From NCBI GenBank assembly GCA_015664885.1, contig DQPL01000010.1, positions 1 to 63,424 on the forward strand: a stretch of DNA of 63,424 bases. Direction: 5' to 3'. The position numbers and the translations under genes are program-made. This DNA is from Gemmatimonadota bacterium. GTDB taxonomy: Bacteria > Gemmatimonadota > Gemmatimonadetes > Longimicrobiales > Gaopeijiaceae. Positions 61,505-63,424 of this stretch are shown in pieces; within the stretch, counting starts at the first letter, position 1, and each line of letters starts with the position of its first letter. A model generated the notes under the pieces. It saw only the letters and a program-made list of their open reading frames with translations. It was not told the origin of the DNA and searched no databases.

Positions 61505-62857
61505 GTGATTCGATACCGAGGCGGGAGTGACTCGGTCGTGAGGCCCTGGAGCAGGCTCCGCTGGCTGGTCCCGGCATTCTGGCTGACCACCACGCTTGTC
61601 GCGTGTGACGCCTCGACGCCGACCGACCCGGCATCCCCGACCGGCACCGAGCCATCGGTCGACCTGGGTGTCGAGCTTCATGAGCCGGAGTCGGTTGGCA
61701 TGTCCACTGCGGGCCTTGCGCGGCTGAAGGGCGGCATGCAGGAGCTGATCAATCAGGGACGCTTGGCTGGCATGACCACGATGTTGGCGCGACACGGCAA
61801 GATCGTGCATTTCGCGACCTACGGCGCGCGAGACCGCGAGGCCGGACGCGCGATGCCGCCGGACGCCATCTTCCGCATCTACTCGATGACCAAGCCCATC
61901 ATCGGCGTGGGCCTGATGACGCTCTACGAGGAGGGCAGGTTCCAGCTCTCCGATCCCGTGGCGATGTATATCCCGGAGTTCGCCGACCTCGAGGTCGCAT
62001 CAGGCGTGGGTGCCAGCGGCCCGCTCGTCGAGGAAGCCGACCACCTCATGACGATCCGGGAATTGATGACCCACACGGCGGGCTTCACCTACGGCGTCTT
62101 CTCGAATTCCCAGGTCGACGTGATCTATCGCGACGTCGACGTGCTCGACCGCGGTGGCACCCTCTCGGACATGATCACGAAGCTCTCGCACATCCCGTTG
62201 TGGGGGCAGCCCGGGGCTCAGTGGCACTACAGCGTCGCTGTGGACGTGCAGGGGTATCTGATCGAAGTGCTCTCGGGTCAGCCGCTCGACACCTTCCTAC
62301 AGGATCGCGTCCTGGGCCCCCTCGGCATGGTGGACAGCGGCTTCCATGTGCATGCGGACAAGGCGGACCGCTTCACCCAGGTATACACCTACGACCTGCT
62401 GGGCAATCTCACCGTGGGTGAGACCGCCTCGAGGGCCAGCGAGTGGAAGCAACCGGCGACATTCTTCTCAGGCGGTGGGGGATTCGTCTCCACGACGCTG
62501 GACTACATGCGCTTCTGTCTCATGCTGCTCAACGATGGAGAGCTGGACGGCGTGAGGGTCCTCTCGCAGGAGACCGTCTCGCTCATGCGCAGCGACCATC
62601 TTCCGGCGGGGGTCAGTTTCTCAGGTGGCCGGGAGGGGTTCGGTTTGGACTTCGCGGTCGTTTTGGATCCGTCACAGGGCGACGGCGTCTCCGCGGGAAC
62701 CTACTACTGGGGTGGAGCCGCCGGCACGTGGTTCTGGATCGATCCGAAGGAAGACCTGGCATTCGTAGGCATGATCCAACAATTCGGCAATCGGCCTGAT
62801 GTGCGCGGGTCTTCGCGACAGTACGTGTACGACGCGATTACTGTGCGCGCGAACTGA
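61505..62857 (+). CDS. Serine hydrolase lipoprotein (class C beta-lactamase-like)
   Basis: Protein of 450 aa from a GTG start. The N-terminus WSRLRWLVPAFWLTTTLVAC ends in a lipobox (LVAC), so it should be a lipoprotein. SxxK is SMTK in RIYSMTKPIIGVGLM. The second motif reads YSV (QWHYSVAVDVQGYL), where YSN/YAN is usual. The third region is GWGGAAG-like YYWGGAAGTWFWIDP in place of HxG. This points to the esterase EstB-like branch of the family rather than a beta-lactamase. It lies 13 bp after the NHL gene and 1 bp before the spermidine-synthase-like gene. Confidence 0.88.
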   Translation: MIRYRGGSDSVVRPWSRLRWLVPAFWLTTTLVACDASTPTDPASPTGTEPSVDLGVELHEPESVGMSTAGLARLKGGMQELINQGRLAGMTTMLARHGKIVHFATYGARDREAGRAMPPDAIFRIYSMTKPIIGVGLMTLYEEGRFQLSDPVAMYIPEFADLEVASGVGASGPLVEEADHLMTIRELMTHTAGFTYGVFSNSQVDVIYRDVDVLDRGGTLSDMITKLSHIPLWGQPGAQWHYSVAVDVQGYLIEVLSGQPLDTFLQDRVLGPLGMVDSGFHVHADKADRFTQVYTYDLLGNLTVGETASRASEWKQPATFFSGGGGFVSTTLDYMRFCLMLLNDGELDGVRVLSQETVSLMRSDHLPAGVSFSGGREGFGLDFAVVLDPSQGDGVSAGTYYWGGAAGTWFWIDPKEDLAFVGMIQQFGNRPDVRGSSRQYVYDAITVRAN

Positions 62858-62858
62858 T

Positions 62859-63336
62859 GTGGAGCGTGAGCATTTGCTGGAGACGGCTCCGATCCCGGGC
62901 GGCAGTAGCGGGCTCGGACTCTACCAGCGCGGCTCAGACTATCTGATCAAGATCGTGGGCGGCCAGGGCCTCATGAGCACCCGCGCACATGGATCAGAGG
63001 AGGCTCTGGGCGAAATCTCGTGCGCCGAGTTCGCTCAGCGGGAAGGCGCCCGGATACTGATCGGCGGCCTGGGCGTGGGCTTCACGTTGTCCTCTGCACT
63101 GAGGCAACTCGGGCCCGACACCGAGGTCATCGTGGCCGAATTGGTGCCGGCGGTCGTCGCATGGAACCGGGGTCGTCTGGGTGAATTCGCGAGTCACCCG
63201 CTGCGGGACGATCGTGTGCGTGTACGCGAAGGCGACGTCTCGCTAATCCTCGGGGAAGCGGCCTCGGTGCTCGACGCCATCGTTTTGGACGTGGACAACG
63301 GCCCGGAGGGACTGACGCGCAAGGCCAACCTGGAGT
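62859..63336 (+). pseudogene. Spermidine-synthase-like protein interrupted by an IS element
   Basis: GTG 62859 starts VEREHLLETAPIPGGSSGLG. The Rossmann part ILIGGLGVGFTLSSALRQLG and TEVIVAELVPAVVAWNRGRL is the SAM-binding core of spermidine/spermine synthases. LDAIVLDVDNGPEGLTRKAN follows, where relatives continue with another 60 or more residues. After TRKAN the frame runs into foreign sequence that looks like an IS3 end. The substrate of such orphan spermidine-synthase homologues is often not a polyamine. Interrupted at about 63331-63337, so the product is truncated in this copy. Confidence 0.75.
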
Positions 63337-63424
63337 TGACCTGGTTTGGTGGACACCTGATCTCTCAAGGAGAAAGGGGTCCAAATACCAAGAACGAGAC
63401 CGGCGTATGGGCCGGAGTTTCGAC
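63331..63424 (+). mobile_element. Left end of an IS3-family insertion sequence (continues past the window)
   Basis: Starting at about TGGAGTTGACC / TGACCTGG the sequence no longer fits the interrupted gene. A stretch with TGGACACC, a purine-rich AAGGAGAAAGG and then the reading frame from 63385 gives I-PRTRPAYGPEFR. This is typical of IS3-family OrfA N-termini (MPxTRPxYxPEFR). The first codon is ATA rather than ATG, so the start may be altered. The exact terminus (TG at 63331 or 63337) cannot be set without the right end and target duplication. Confidence 0.6.

Noticed and set aside
1-63424. CRISPR arrays, rRNA or tRNA genes
   Set aside because: No regularly spaced repeats, and no cloverleaf or rRNA-like sequence was recognised; a tRNA scan program could still find a missed tRNA.

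Overview
The window is a high-GC bacterial segment of 63.4 kb, densely coded on both strands. It is dominated by exported enzymes: secretory signal peptides ending in A-Q, Tat (RR) signals, and lipoproteins. The combination of GWxTD-type proteins, a remnant of the FtsX/MacB permeases expanded in Acidobacteriota and Gemmatimonadota, NHL-repeat propellers, PQQ propellers and a PSD1/DUF1501 pair suggests a Gemmatimonadota- or Acidobacteriota-like environmental organism. This is an inference, because no rRNA, tRNA or ribosomal marker was seen. At least six genes are broken by indels or nonsense codons and three more are cut short. Some of these may be assembly errors, others real decay.

Layout. 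1-9.8 kb: partial amidohydrolase lipoprotein, serine hydrolase, NHL propeller, a three-gene ABC exporter on the minus strand, a frameshifted duplicated-domain protein, a PAL-like NHL protein, an alkylsulfatase-like metallo-hydrolase and an epoxide-hydrolase-like protein. 9.8-22.4 kb: GWxTD-like pair, decaying S9 peptidase, two paralogous secreted proteins flanking a permease remnant, broken thioesterase, a sugar-dehydrogenase fused to two carboxymuconolactone-decarboxylase-like domains, DUF805 and a metallo-hydrolase. 22.6-41 kb: PQQ propeller, carboxypeptidase-regulatory protein, PSD1/DUF1501 pair, FMO, quinone reductase, two Tat-exported PLP enzymes with a VOC protein, a sulfite-oxidase-like molybdoenzyme, a Cys/His-rich membrane miniprotein, histidine phosphatase, DEAD-box helicase and esterase.

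41.1-45.5 kb holds a two-gene NAD-linked formate dehydrogenase. Its catalytic subunit is interrupted by an in-frame UGA at the classical selenocysteine position. The UGA is followed by a SECIS-like hairpin whose GGTCT loop lies 18 nt downstream, the same geometry as recalled for E. coli fdhF. This is the strongest unusual feature.

45.7-51.6 kb: truncated radical SAM gene, PadR regulator, benzoate-CoA-ligase-like enzyme, Tat aldo/keto reductase with altered tetrad, a decaying helical protein and an M20 peptidase. 51.7-61.5 kb is an extracytoplasmic oxidation cluster: dihaem cytochrome c, PQQ alcohol dehydrogenase, a cytochrome c/PHM-like copper monooxygenase fusion, an unknown secreted protein, a cupin, an exported methyltransferase, a metallo-hydrolase and another NHL propeller. 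The window ends with a serine hydrolase lipoprotein and a spermidine-synthase-like gene interrupted by the left end of an IS3-family element.

Together the genes suggest a heterotroph that oxidises alcohols, sugars and formate and hydrolyses organics outside the cytoplasm. A PHM-like and a PAL-like protein occur in the same window, which raises a speculative link to peptidyl-glycine processing.
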